Positions 47,032 through 57,023 of a DNA stretch of 64,000 nt are shown in pieces; positions within the stretch are counted from its first letter, which is position 1; every line of letters begins with the position of its first letter. The notes under the pieces were generated by a model. That model was not told the DNA's origin, ran no database searches, and was given only the letters and a program-made list of their open reading frames with translations. Location of the stretch: positions 1,240,001 to 1,304,000 of the forward strand of contig JABYQQ010000004.1 of assembly GCA_022605405.1 (NCBI GenBank), given 5' to 3'. A program made the position numbers and the translations under genes. This DNA is from Earliella scabrosa (lineage: Eukaryota; Basidiomycota; Agaricomycetes; Polyporales; Polyporaceae).

Positions 47032-48331
47032 TCACTCCAGATGCATATCCTCCTCGGGCGACAGTAGCCACGCGGGGCGCATACGGCCACCAATACCCCT
47101 CAAACTGGCGCGCCTGGTCCCCGCACCCAGGGCATCGCTCGAGCCAGAGCCGAATCCGAACGTAATGCTGCCGCGCCCGCCGCGCGCCTGCGGTGAGAAG
47201 ATGTCGCCGGTGGGGAGGCCCGAGCGGCGTGGGCCCTCCGAGCCTCCCTCCCCAAACATCGAGCCGAGGCTCAGGTCCGACTCGTGCAGGCCGCTGTCGC
47301 CTTCTTCGTCCTCGTCGATGAGTCTCCGGCTCTTGCGCTGGCGCGTCTCGATCCGCTTCGAGAGGTCGAACGGAGAGCCGAGGAGGCGGGGGCGCTTGTG
47401 AATGCGAAGCATCGGCCGACCGGAGGTGTCGGCGTTGTCGGCGTTTGCGTCGACTGGGGCAACCTGGGACAGGTCGATGCTACCCGCGTCGAGGTCGACA
47501 GAGTCGGTGAAGATTTTGCGCTTCGTGGCTAGAGCGAACGGGGGCTGCGGGACCGCGTTCTCTTGCCTGAAATGGGACGATACCCACCACATGATGAGTA
47601 TGAGTATATGTAGCATATTCAGGGGGTGGAGAGGAGGGAGGTGAACGTCGCAGAGGAAAACAACTCACGAAGCCTTGAGGGCCTTGTACTTGCCCTTGAC
47701 GCAGTCGTACTTCTTTCTAAGCTCGCGCATCTCCCTCTCCAGACGCTCCTTCTCAAGGCGCTCGTCGCGCTCGCCCTGAGCATGCGCATCGCGCGCGCGG
47801 ATGGCAGCCTCGCAGCGGTCCATGAGGAGCATCTTGTCATGCATCAGGCCATTCACCCTGTCCGTCAGGCTCGCAATCTGAGCATGCAAGTCCCGACGTG
47901 GGTCCGGGCCCGCCGGCGGCGCATCGTCGGCAGTGGGGATATAGAGACGGCGGATGCTGGGTAGGATGAAGCTATGGTACTTTTTTGGGACGGAGCGGAG
48001 GTCGGGAATCGCTGCATGCAGAGAACCGCGCCGGCACCAAGGAAAGACGGGATAGGGCAGGGAAGGCAGTGGCTCAGATGGGGTTGGGAACCTTGGGAAA
48101 AGAAGAGACTCACCGATGGGGAATTTGGCTCTGCATGTGGGACAGGACGCAGTCAAGGCGTCTTCACTTGCTTCTAGGTAAGAAGTGATGCATGCCTCAC
48201 AGCAGAGGTGGCCTGCGATCGCAGCCGCGTTAGTGTGTGCCGTGAGAAAGGTGAGAGCGAGACTGACCGCATGGGGTGCACACCGGCATACGGAGCTCGT
48301 CGAGGCAGATCCCGCATGTGAGGGCGTCCAT
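47032..48331 (-). CDS. RING-finger coiled-coil protein
   Basis: Four exons: complement(47032..47566, 47669..48011, 48114..48212, 48268..48331); 346 residues. The N-terminal RING, again split after CG by the first intron, has C6, C9, C21, H23, C26, C29, C45 and C48 (TCGICLDELRMPVCTPCG, then HLCCEAC and SCPTCRAKF). A segment PDLRSVPKKYHSFILPSIRRLY follows, then a charged coiled coil (ERDERLEKERLEREMRELRKK) and a Gly/Arg/Ser-rich tail with a basic cluster (HKRPRLLG, RQRKSRR) that may be nuclear. Two of the three introns are exactly 102 nt, longer than usual here. It is probably an E3 ubiquitin ligase with the same plan as the RING protein at 38.7-40.2 kb. Confidence 0.82.
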
Positions 48332-48644
48332 GGTCGGCGGCGGGGTATCCAGTCCGTCGCGGACGGACGCGTGGGGGAGAGAAAGGCGGGAGTTGGGCAG
48401 GAGAGCGAAGAGGAAAGAGAAGAGATGAACCGTGTCTAAGCGACAACGCTCGCGTACCCCCAACGTCAAACACGGTCACGTGAGTGTGACTGTCACAGTT
48501 TGTCTCAGGCACGGTGCTGGGCGCTCGCCTGTGTGGATGACCCTTCTCAGCCTCAGGCCTCAAGGCCTCAAGGCCGAGTCATTCCCGGCTAGCGGTGTGA
48601 AGTGAACGAAGGTCAGTTCACTACCGCAGCACGCGCGTCTGGCC
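48332..48644. promoter_or_regulatory. Divergent promoter region, RING and BTB genes
   Basis: About 310 nt between divergently transcribed genes. A direct repeat (cctcaggcctcaaggcctcaaggcc) at ~48549-48573 is present. No TATA box is evident. Confidence 0.3.
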
Positions 48645-49867
48645 ATGTGGTCTGTGATTTGTTCGTACGCTTTCTTGCTTGCCACTTCCACGTCTCTTGC
48701 TACTTACCTCTTACCTCGTTCCTCTCGTCTTACCCCTTGGTTTCCTCTGATGACAGCGAATATGCTTAGTGGTGGGTACCCATTTGCCTCTTGCGATCTG
48801 CTGTACACTGAGTCGATCTACCCACCAGACTCGGACGACCCATGGATCTGCACAGCTGACGACTCAACACCGAGCCGTTCTGCGCACGCGCCCTTTGACA
48901 AGCCTGAAGCCGACGTTGTACTGCAGACGTCTGACGGCGTAGACCTCCGTGTCTTCCGGTGGATTCTTAAAGATTGCCTCCCCATCTTTGCCGACATGTT
49001 CACTTTGCCTCCACCACCTTCCACCGACACGCGCCGCATGGATCAACAAGGCGACGGTTTTCTGCCTGCCTCCAACGATGATGCACCGGCCATCATCAAG
49101 GTCTCAGAGGACAGCGCCACACTCGAAACACTCCTCAGGATGTACTACCCCTTGCCCCCCGTCTTGACCTTCGCCAATTTCGACTCCGCGAAACCGGTAC
49201 TCATCGCATCAGACAAGTATCGACTCGAAGGCGCCATGCCTCAGATTATCAACGCGCTCCTCCCACACATCCGTGCAAACCCGCTCCGTGCATACGCATT
49301 CGCAGTGCACTGCAATATGCATGACCTCGTTCGGGTCGCGGCGCGTGCTTTCCTCGCAGTCCTAGACACTGCTGTTTACTCGGAGGAACTTGAGGATATT
49401 CCCGCGGGGGCGTACCAACGTCTGATGGCGTATCGCAAAGCTTGCTGGGAAGCTGTCGACGCCCTTTTCCATTCCGGGCCGTGGAGGTCGCAAAAGGAGG
49501 CGTGGTGCTGGTACAGTTGCGGCAGCTGCGTGTCGCATGGCCAGTTCTGCTTGCGACGACAGGGGTGCCGTTGTGGGATTGCGCCATGGTTCACCGCCTA
49601 CTGGAATAAGGTGCGAGCCCTCATGAAGATCACACCAAGCAGCGAAGTCGTCGATGATCCGGATCTCATTGAGGTCAAGGAGCTGTATAAGTGTGTCTAC
49701 TGCTGCTCGCGAGAAGACCGCCAGCAGCGGCGGCGATACGTCAAGTTGTTGGTTGCGGAGGTTGATAGGAGGATTGCGAACGTGAGTACATGCCCTATGA
49801 GTGTACGATCACGATCGATTGTGTACTAATCTATATCGCGTGGTAGGTTGTGTTGGAGATCAAATAG
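48645..49867 (+). CDS. BTB/POZ protein with CxxC knuckles
   Basis: Two exons: 48645..49781 and 49847..49867; 385 residues. The first ATG (48645) gives a hydrophobic start, MWSVICSYAFLLATSTSLATY; the in-frame ATG 48750 (MTANMLSGGYP) may be the true start, since paralogues have short polar N-termini. The BTB core has APFDKPEADVVLQTSDGVDLR, VFRWILKDCLPIF, LETLLRMYYPLPP, ASDKYRLEGAM. BACK-like: PLRAYAFAVHCNMHDLVRVAAR and ELEDIPAGAYQRLMAYRKAC. Knuckles CGSC and CVYC follow; an extra Cys cluster (CLRRQGCRCG) is unique to this copy. The last phase-0 intron leaves a six-codon exon (VVLEIK). Function unknown; Cullin-3 adaptor role inferred. Confidence 0.82.
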
Positions 49868-50327
49868 TGTCCTCGGAGATCGTCACGGGGACGAAGCAAT
49901 GGCGGCCAGTCCACTGGCAAGCACCCTCAGATTTTGAATACCGTTCCGTGCATGATGGATGGGGATATGCCAGACATGAGCCAATAGTACAGGTCCACAT
50001 TCTGAACTCCTCACTCACACAATAGTCACGCTGTGGAGCATGCGGGATGTCTCCGAGATAGTTCCGCAATAGGCCGGACTGAGTGGGCGCCATAGTCGTT
50101 GCTACGACTACCACGCTTATGAGAAGAGTCTGCTCATGAAAGAAGTTAAGTATACTTATGTATGTGAATCAGGTCGCGCCTCGCGCCGGCGCCACCGGCG
50201 GCTGTTGTTGACGCGTATTGACCTGCCCTAAATACACGCGTATGGAGGCCGTTGACGACTCGCTCGCCGGGCAGCACTACCAAGACTACCTCCTAGTTAC
50301 TGCTAACGATCCGCAACCATCGTTGCC
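49868..50327. other. Intergenic / RNase H2C promoter
   Basis: About 460 nt. A CTAAATACA element at ~50227 is a weak TATA-like candidate 100 nt before the RNase H2C start. No gene seen. Confidence 0.3.
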
Positions 50328-51189
50328 ATGGCGAACTCGTCTACAACTGTGAGGATTGCTCCTCTCAAGGATGACAATGCACCTCTTTGGGTGCCACATC
50401 TCATGCCCTTCCACATCGCACACTCCGGTCCTGCGCCCATCTCGACATACTTTCGCGTCAAATCCGCGCCAGAACCTACCTTCGGACGTGACGCGAAGTC
50501 ACCACCTGCACCTGCACCTGCACCTCTCCTCTCAGCCAACTCAGCGGAGTTATCGGACTCGCAAACCACGCTCGTAGAACTGCCCTCTACATCCACTCCG
50601 GGCTCGTCTGCCTCCGTAGCCACTCTCAACTCCACCTCCTTCGTAATGGATGTGACCGACGTCCCCATGGGCAGCGATACGCCTGAAGACGCTTTATCAG
50701 GACCCTCCCACCTAGTCGCGTCGTTCAGGGGCCGCGAGATGCGCGGGACGAAAGTCGACCTACCAGATGGATACATGGGCATTGTGCTGCGCGTGCCGGA
50801 GCACAAGAAAGAGAACGGAGGAGCGTCTGCGGCGAAGGTACGAGAGGAAGAGAAGCCGAAGGCGAAAGCGAAGGGCAGGGCGACGAGGCGGTCAAAACGC
50901 GTCCAGGAGGTGATCGAGGTGCAGGATGAGGACGACGCGATGGATGGAGGGGAGAGTGGTGGAATCGGCGTGCCAGAAGGTCCGGTACGCGTCTTGCAGC
51001 CGGTCTCGACGTTTCCATCCTTCGTGCTTTGGCATCCGGACAATCCTGTCGACGAAGGACGAGATGAGTACATGCGATCGCTCAAGGAATGGACGAGGCT
51101 TGCGGCTGAGGTAAGTGAGCTTGCGCGTGGGCTGTCCTCCTAATCGCTAATCCATGCATGCACTGTAGATCCATCGCGTCGAGGATTAG
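50328..51189 (+). CDS. Ribonuclease H2 non-catalytic subunit C
   Basis: Two exons: 50328..51110 and 51169..51189; 267 residues. The order of motifs matches RNASEH2C/Rnh203: an N-terminal beta strand block (PLWVPHLMPFHIAHSG, PISTYFRVK), an insert, LVASFRGREMRGTKVDLPDG-YMGIVLRV, a Lys-rich linker, and C-terminal FPSFVLWHPDNPVDEGRDE with a helix (EWTRLAAE). The final exon adds IHRVED after a 58-nt phase-0 intron. Together with subunits A and B it forms RNase H2, which removes ribonucleotides from nuclear DNA. The insert between residues ~60 and 120 is long and Pro/Ser/Thr-rich compared with animal proteins. A decayed partial copy lies at 53.9-54.4 kb. Confidence 0.82.
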
Positions 51190-51338
51190 CTCTGTACGAC
51201 TGGAGACTACGACTTATACAGTCCGCACTATGACCTTCTGTATGGGCGCGCTACGCCCTCTACACTGCTCTTATACACATAAGGTCTTACCCAGGTATTG
51301 TTCTCTCGCCCTCACCGTATTGCGATCGTGGCAACGAC

Positions 51339-52259
51339 ATGATGCGTGCTCTTCAGAGCTCTCGAGTGTTTGCTCGAGCCCGCATCGACTTACCCCCTTT
51401 CAGTGTGCCCGTTCCGGACAACGAACCTCAGTGCTCCAGCGTACATGCGACTTCCGACACGGAGACGACGGCCTCGACAAGGTCCACGGAAGCCACTACT
51501 AGCTCGGACGCTGTGGAGACGACCTCGGCCACTGAGACGTCGACCACGGCTGATTCCACCACTGCGACAACTTCGGAGGAGACGACCACCAGCACGGCGC
51601 CTTCGACGACCTCGGAGGCGACGGAAACGACGTCCAGCGATTCCACATCCACGGCTGAGACAACTGCGACGACCGCCACTTCGGAGACCACTTCCTCGGA
51701 AGCGACCAGCGCCGTCTCTGAGACATCTGCTACCACGTCTGGTGAGTGATCATATCTAATTGGTGTCTAATGTAATATGCTGACACATGCGTTCGCAAGA
51801 CGCGACCTGTCTGACGCGACGTCCACTTCGGAGCCCACGTCGACGATCTCGGAGGCGACCACGACCCACTGCGGCGGCGAGACATCAGCTACGACCGAGA
51901 CGACCTCGGACCCGATGACCACCTCTGACGACATCGGCCAGTGTCGTCGCCACTCTGGTATGTCTGAAGCACATGTCTCATCCCATCATTCACTTACTGA
52001 TTGTGCCATACAGAAACCTCCGCCGGACCATCGACGTCGACCACCGAGCAGTCGACTAGTACGTCGGAGTTTACTACAGCGACTACTGAGACGACTGCTA
52101 CCGCACCAGATGACACCACCATCCCCGAGACAACGTCAGAAACGTCCCACCACTAGCACGGACGGCACGACGTCGAAGACGACATCTGCGACCACTGAAT
52201 CGACAGCCATTACCTCAGACCCCACTGCGACGTCGACGACCTCCACCTCGGGACCATAA
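51339..52259 (+). pseudogene. Ser/Thr/Glu-rich low-complexity gene, frame-disrupted
   Basis: From ATG 51339 (MMRALQSSRVFARARID) the frame becomes almost pure Thr/Ser/Glu/Ala repeats (TTATTSEETTTSTAPSTTSE) to a stop at 51747. Similar repeats resume at 51815-51940 (SEPTSTISEATTT), at 52020-52155 (STTEQSTSTSEFTTATTE) and at 52160-52259, ending GP before TAA, each in a frame not simply spliced to the previous one. A GTATGT..CAG intron at 51958-52012 joins two of them, but the others do not join. It could be a mucin-like wall or secreted protein with complex splicing, or more likely a decaying repeat gene. No signal peptide is visible at the first ATG. Confidence 0.4.
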
Positions 52260-52298
52260 GCGGTCTCTTACAGCACGCGCCGAACGGGCCCTCCGTTA

Positions 52299-53755
52299 TT
52301 ACGTATGACCGTCCGAATTATCAGAGTCAATCCCCCTCGCAAGCTTGTACTCGAGTACATCCAATAACACTTCCTCGCCCATAACAGTCTGCCAACGCGC
52401 ATCTTCCAGAGGTGGGACATCCTCTTCGTCTCCACGCAACCCCATTTCCTCCATAAAGGCCGCGACGTCGCGGAGAGGGTAGTCCACCTTGATATCTCCA
52501 CCAACAAAGTGCGCAGTCAATGACCATCGGAAGTGTTCCTTGAAGAATTCTTCTGTAAGAGCATCTTTCGGTGGCGAGGCATGGGTTGGCAATTTTGCAT
52601 CTACAGCTGCCTGCGTGAACGTGCGGATGCGATAGTTGTCCTAGAAATGTGAATCACAATGCTCAGCCACGACGAAGATAGTCAACAATGGCAAAACGAT
52701 GAAACCTACGTCGACGTCGATGCTGAACGCGTTCTCCTGCCAAAGCTCGTACAGATCATCTCGCATGGACAGGAGATTTTCGGGCACCAGGAACGCTTTC
52801 GGCTCGAGTTTGATATTTCTGGCGGAGTGCAACGTTGGAATCTAGACATAGACACGTCAATGTGAACGTTGGTGCAAGATGGAGAAGGTTGTACGTTACC
52901 ATGTCCACAACTCCCGGAGGAAATACCCACTGCATATGAGCAGGAGTCGAACCCGAGAAGAAACACTTCGTTCCGTACCGCTCCTCAGCCTCCTTCAACA
53001 GGTTCTCCGGTATGTCGAACTGCGACGGATTAACGTTAGACTACGTCACAGCATCGACAATATGCTCACCATTTCAAGGCGGCGGGCTGCTCCCTCCGAC
53101 TGCATCGAGTTCTTACGCCACTCCCAAGTTGACTTCATGTCCGCAAGAGTACTTCCGATGTACACCGTCAAGAAGGCGACGAACACGGCTGAGTGTCTCC
53201 GCTCTGGTACGCAAGTGTCAGCCAATGAGACACAGCGGGTCGTTCGAAGACAATCACCTCTATGGAAACATCCGTAATCGCCCGGAGCAAGCAGCTCAGA
53301 TTCAGGCACTGTGTCGAGAGGCATGGGATCGTATTGGAACGGCCCGAAGCGTTCCAGATGAACTCGCTTAATGTCGAGGACACCCATCCTTCTGACCATA
53401 TTCATCCAGCGCAAAAGGGTTGCGACAGTCAATGGGCCAACAACGTCTAGATTGAGGCCTAGGGGATCATGATGATAAGACGTCAAGCAACATGAACGCA
53501 CTGCTCGAGATTATTCACTCACAAGCGACCATGCGTGGCACAGGTGAGCATTGCCACCAGAGGAAGAAATTAGCACCGCGCTGGGTAGCCAACTTGGAGG
53601 CATGCGCTCGTTCCACTGACATGGTAGATGGTGGAATCGGAGAAAGGAGTCGGGGTGAACACTATATGCAGGGTCTTACGTAATGGGTCCCGCCGCCAGT
53701 CGAGGGACTTGGCATATGTCAATGTTGAGAGCTCTGCCAGGTCTTCTAAGGACAT
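52299..53755 (-). CDS. HNH-nuclease-like protein, seven exons
   Basis: complement(52299..52640, 52710..52841, 52900..53019, 53070..53188, 53258..53458, 53523..53615, 53680..53755); 360 residues from ATG 53755 (MSLEDLAELST). All introns are GT-AG, 50-69 nt, with matching phases. The last but two exons give RYGTKCFFSGSTPAHMQWVFPP, IPTLHSARNIKLEPKAFLVP-ENLLSMRDDLYELW, NAFSIDVD and DNYRIRTFT. This resembles the fungal HNH_2-type pattern: Cys/Ser-Gly, then a xHIVP-like histidine segment, a [NL]LxLRxDLHxLFD-like helix and a DxDDNYRI strand. The N-terminal half (LERAHASKLATQRGANFFLW, NLDVVGPLTVATLLRWM) is unrecognised. The first HNH Cys/His set looks incomplete, so nuclease activity is uncertain. 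It faces a decayed RNase H2C fragment. Confidence 0.6.
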
Positions 53756-53944
53756 AAATTAGCTGGCACATAAGTTCATAGTAGAATTGTGGGGAGCTAG
53801 TACTGATGTGTTCCTCTAATGTCGGAGGAAGCCAGCACGTGAGTACGTGACTCAAGATGCGCGTGCACATAATGGCAGGCCTTGTTGACCAGTTAGTATT
53901 TCCGAGGACCGTCGTTGACGCGACGCCAACGCTCACTGCTGTCC

Positions 53945-54425
53945 TCGAGCTCAACCCACTCAGAGGATTTTTCCGACTCGCAAACTACGCTCATAGGAGA
54001 GTTCCCCTCTACGCCCACTCCTGATTCGACGGCCTCTGTCGCACTCTCAACTCCATTTCCTCAGACTCGAATGGATGTGACAGACGTCGCTATGGGAGAC
54101 AATATGCTTGAGAACGCTCCTTCAGGTCCATCCCACCTAGTCGCGTCTTTCAGGGGCCGGGAGAACGAAGCTACATGGGCAATTGGGTTGCGCGTACCGG
54201 AGGACAAGAAAGGGAACCGAGGAGCGTCTGGCGATGAAGGTAGAGGAAGAAGAGAAGGAGGAAGAAGAGAAGAAGCCGAAGGCGAAAGCGAAGGGCAGGG
54301 CAATGAGGCGGTCAAAATGCGTCCAGGAGGTGACCGAGGTAAAGGATGAGGACGACGCGATGGCTGGAGGAGAGAGCGGTGTAATCGGCGTGCCGGAAGG
54401 TCTGGTACGCATCTTGCAGGCGTGG
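53945..54425 (+). pseudogene. Partial, decayed duplicate of the RNase H2C gene
   Basis: About 480 nt are clearly similar at DNA level to 50.51-51.0 kb in the RNase H2C gene: DSQTTLIGEFPSTPTPDS against DSQTTLVELPSTSTPGS, MDVTDVAMGDN against MDVTDVPMGSD, the block GPSHLVASFRGRE, and RVPEDKKGN. The copy lacks the first ~60 codons. It has a small deletion in the MRGTKVDLPDGYMG segment, becomes frameshifted in the Lys-rich part (the DNA match continues through gaggcggtcaaaa to ~54410), and lacks the C-terminal exon. It cannot encode a functional subunit. Its right end abuts a reverse-strand Ser/Thr-rich fragment. Confidence 0.72.
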
Positions 54426-54615
54426 TCTGGTCGTAGACGTAGCCCTGGACGTCGTAGTCGCGGTCTCTGAGGTGGTGGTCGCCTCTGAGGTAGTGATGCC
54501 GTCTGAAGTAGCCGCGGAGGTCTCCGTCGACGCCGCGGACGTCGTCTCAGAGGTGGTAGTCACCGAGTCCGTGGGCGTCGTCACAGGCGGTTCCGAGGTC
54601 GCCTCAGCCTTCATA
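54426..54615 (-). pseudogene. Ser/Thr-rich fragment related to the 51.3-52.3 kb sequence
   Basis: The reverse-strand frame gives SEPPVTTPTDSVTTTSETTS and TSEATTTSETATTTSRATST, compositionally like the Thr/Ser repeats at 51.4-52.2 kb but on the opposite strand. No start codon context or flanking exon identified. Confidence 0.4.
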
Positions 54616-54710
54616 TATGACGGGGTGAGCTGGACGCGGTAACTGAAAGGACGGTCAGCTAAGCCTGAGTGAATATGCTAGTCTGGCCACGTGTGAGACC
54701 TACGGCACGG

Positions 54711-55878
54711 TCAAGGGGCCGACAGAGGAATCTGTCAAGAAGACGATGAGCAACGAGTGATGCGGAGTAACAGAAAGCCTCACCTCATCGATGATTTTGT
54801 CCAAAGTGATATTCAAGTTTGTCATGAAGACCCGAAGGTGCTCGTGGACTCGCCTTCTGCAGTAGTCGCACCTCGTAGCCTCAATAAGAGTCTCGTCGCA
54901 CAGCGCCGGAGCCTTGATTGCCTCGCAACATGGCCGATCGATTAGTTCGCTGGTGAGGCGCTGCAAGTGGGAGGCCATCCAGAAACTGACCGTGACTTGA
55001 ACAGTCGAGCCTCGTAGCGTGTACAATGTCGCATCTCGGGCGCACTTGTTGCATTGGGTGAATGTCCAGCGCCGTTCGTCGACAAGCCACGAAAGATCTC
55101 CCAGTATCTTCTTCGCCGCCGAAACACACCTTCTACGATAGTCCAGAAGCATGAAGTAGTCCCGGCCGCTTATGTCGCGGAGCTCATGGACATACATCTC
55201 CGCTTTGGTAGTCGACAGGGATAGGGATGAGCGCGCAGCTGCTCGCATGACGTCGTTCATGCCATACTGGGCACCGATGGCATACACGCGGAGGGGTTCT
55301 GTCCTTGCGAACCTATTGATGAGCTGTTGTCGGTAGGAGAGTAGCACGTCATCCATTTGGTATTTGTCCGCTGCCGCAATGGCTGGCTTCAATGCGTCCA
55401 GCGACTTGAACTTGTAGTTTGCAGCGGGCCAGAGAGATCGCAATAGGGGCTCAAGCACAGTGCTATGCTCGATGACTCCGATGAGGGGAGTATCGCGGGA
55501 TTCTACGTAGCCTGCATCACCAGACTCGACATAGTCGTTCGAGTGCTCGATGTTTGGTGCTAGGGAGAGAGGGGAGGCGTGTGCGTGGGAGAACATATCG
55601 GCAAAGAAGGGGGAGACTTCCTCCAGGATGACCTTGTGTACGTGAAAGTCCACTCGATCTGAGCTTCGCAAAATCACGTCTGCGCTAGGCTTGTTGAAAG
55701 GAGCAGCGGCCATACGAGTGGAAGACGGGAAATACGCCTCCGCCCGTATCGATGTGATCGACTCCCGGTCTTCCCCGCCGCTACTAGTAGCGTTGTTTCC
55801 TGCAAAAAGTGCTATTCAGCGTCTTATAACTGGCTTCGCATCTTGAAGCATGTGGTTGGTACCAAATGGTGTCGACAT
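54711..55878 (-). CDS. BTB/POZ protein with CxxC knuckles
   Basis: Three exons: complement(54711..54731, 54784..55799, 55863..55878); 350 residues. Exon 1 is 16 nt (ATG TCG ACA CCA TTT G) and splices in phase to GNNATSSGGEDRES; an internal ATG at 55713 (MAAAPFNKPSAD) is an alternative start. The BTB core: NKPSADVILRSSDRVDFHVHK, LEPLLRSLWP, AADKYQMDDVL. BACK-like: EPLRVYAIGAQYGMNDVMRA, then ELRDISGRDYFMLLDYRRRC. Knuckles CNKC and CDYC follow. The last 52-nt phase-0 intron leaves a six-codon exon (IPLSAP), nearly the same as IPLPSQ in the 40.6 kb copy, so these two may be closest relatives. Function unknown. Confidence 0.85.
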
Positions 55879-57023
55879 GATGGATAGTCAACGATTATAT
55901 GGCGTCAGGTTCTTGCCCGAACTCGACTATGATTCCAAGGATCGGTCAGACCATCAGAGTCGCGTCGGCGCATCGATAGAACGGGAGACGATTCACCTAC
56001 CTCAAGGGCACCAATCTCCAGACGTGATCCGTCCTGGTACGCTCGACGAGAGGTACTCGAGGTGCGATGAGGCAAACAAGCAAAAACTGTCAACGGAGAG
56101 ACTAGTGATGCCTTGATAGATAAGTACGAGATAGTCGGCATCTGTCACGTCATCCCATGACATGGTGTTCTCGACAGCCTCGCGTACTGTGCGTGTTGGA
56201 CTGAATGAGGACCACGATGTGCGTGGACAGCCTGCATTTAAAGTTAACCATGAAAGGCACCTGGAAGCATCCGTTAGAAGACTGTGCCACATGCAGTAGT
56301 AGTCGGGAGATGAGGTCTCGACTGTGTCAAGAACGGCTATATTCTCACCCTTTCGAAAGAATGACAGAAGACTGTCGGAAGTGCGCCGATGACACGTATA
56401 TGATTCTACTATGGTGTGCCATTAGTGTAATGGAGAACATCAAGGAAGACTCTGCCTACGGACTCTCGCAGGCAGCATGCCACGGCTTTCATCTATTATT
56501 GTAATTCGATCTGGGAGGCTCGTAAGTAGTGAGAGAGAGTGAGACCGCAAGAAGCGGGCGCCGGGTACTCACCTTACCAATACGTTTCGTTGATTTGAAT
56601 GCAAGTCTGACCAAACGGGCCCCGCCGGATCCAACTTGGCCGCATACCCCAGTCCCGAAAGATAGTGGCTAATTGCTGGATCTCACTTCACAAACTATAC
56701 TGAGTAGCTGGCAACTGCTTACTGACGTACCAAGTGCGAGACGACAAGGTTGGGGTTGGGGGAGGACTGAGAGCGGCAGTCACTGAGTCAGCGGAAAGAC
56801 GGGAGACGGTCCGATCGGCCGACCTGCCGCGTGGCACAGGTGCGTAATACGGGCGCTCCCGCGATCCTTGAACTTGCGAGCGCACCGCTTCACCCTTGAA
56901 TTTGACCGTCCTCCGCGCACGCAGCGTCGCTCTGCTCGACTCTGGGCTCGTCAGAGGCTCGTCGCAGGCCGTGTGCTTTACCACTTGGCTTAGACTTGGA
57001 ACTATTCGCGTTGCTCTAGCGCT
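55879..57023. other. Intergenic with BTB gene relics on both strands
   Basis: Minus strand ~56110-56215 reads TRTVREAVENTMSWDDVTDA-DYLVLIYQ, like the BTB family segment before and at ELEDIxxxDYxxLLxY. Plus strand ~56245-56455 reads WKHPLEDCATC, then RMTEDCRKCADDT and a hydrophobic helix, like a condensed C-terminal CxxC region. Neither belongs to an intact gene. 56500-57023 is the promoter region of the YTP1-like gene. Confidence 0.35.

Noticed and set aside
51428..51736. Val/Ser-rich minus-strand frame
   Set aside because: Exact antisense of the Thr/Ser repeats; composition explained by the repeat.
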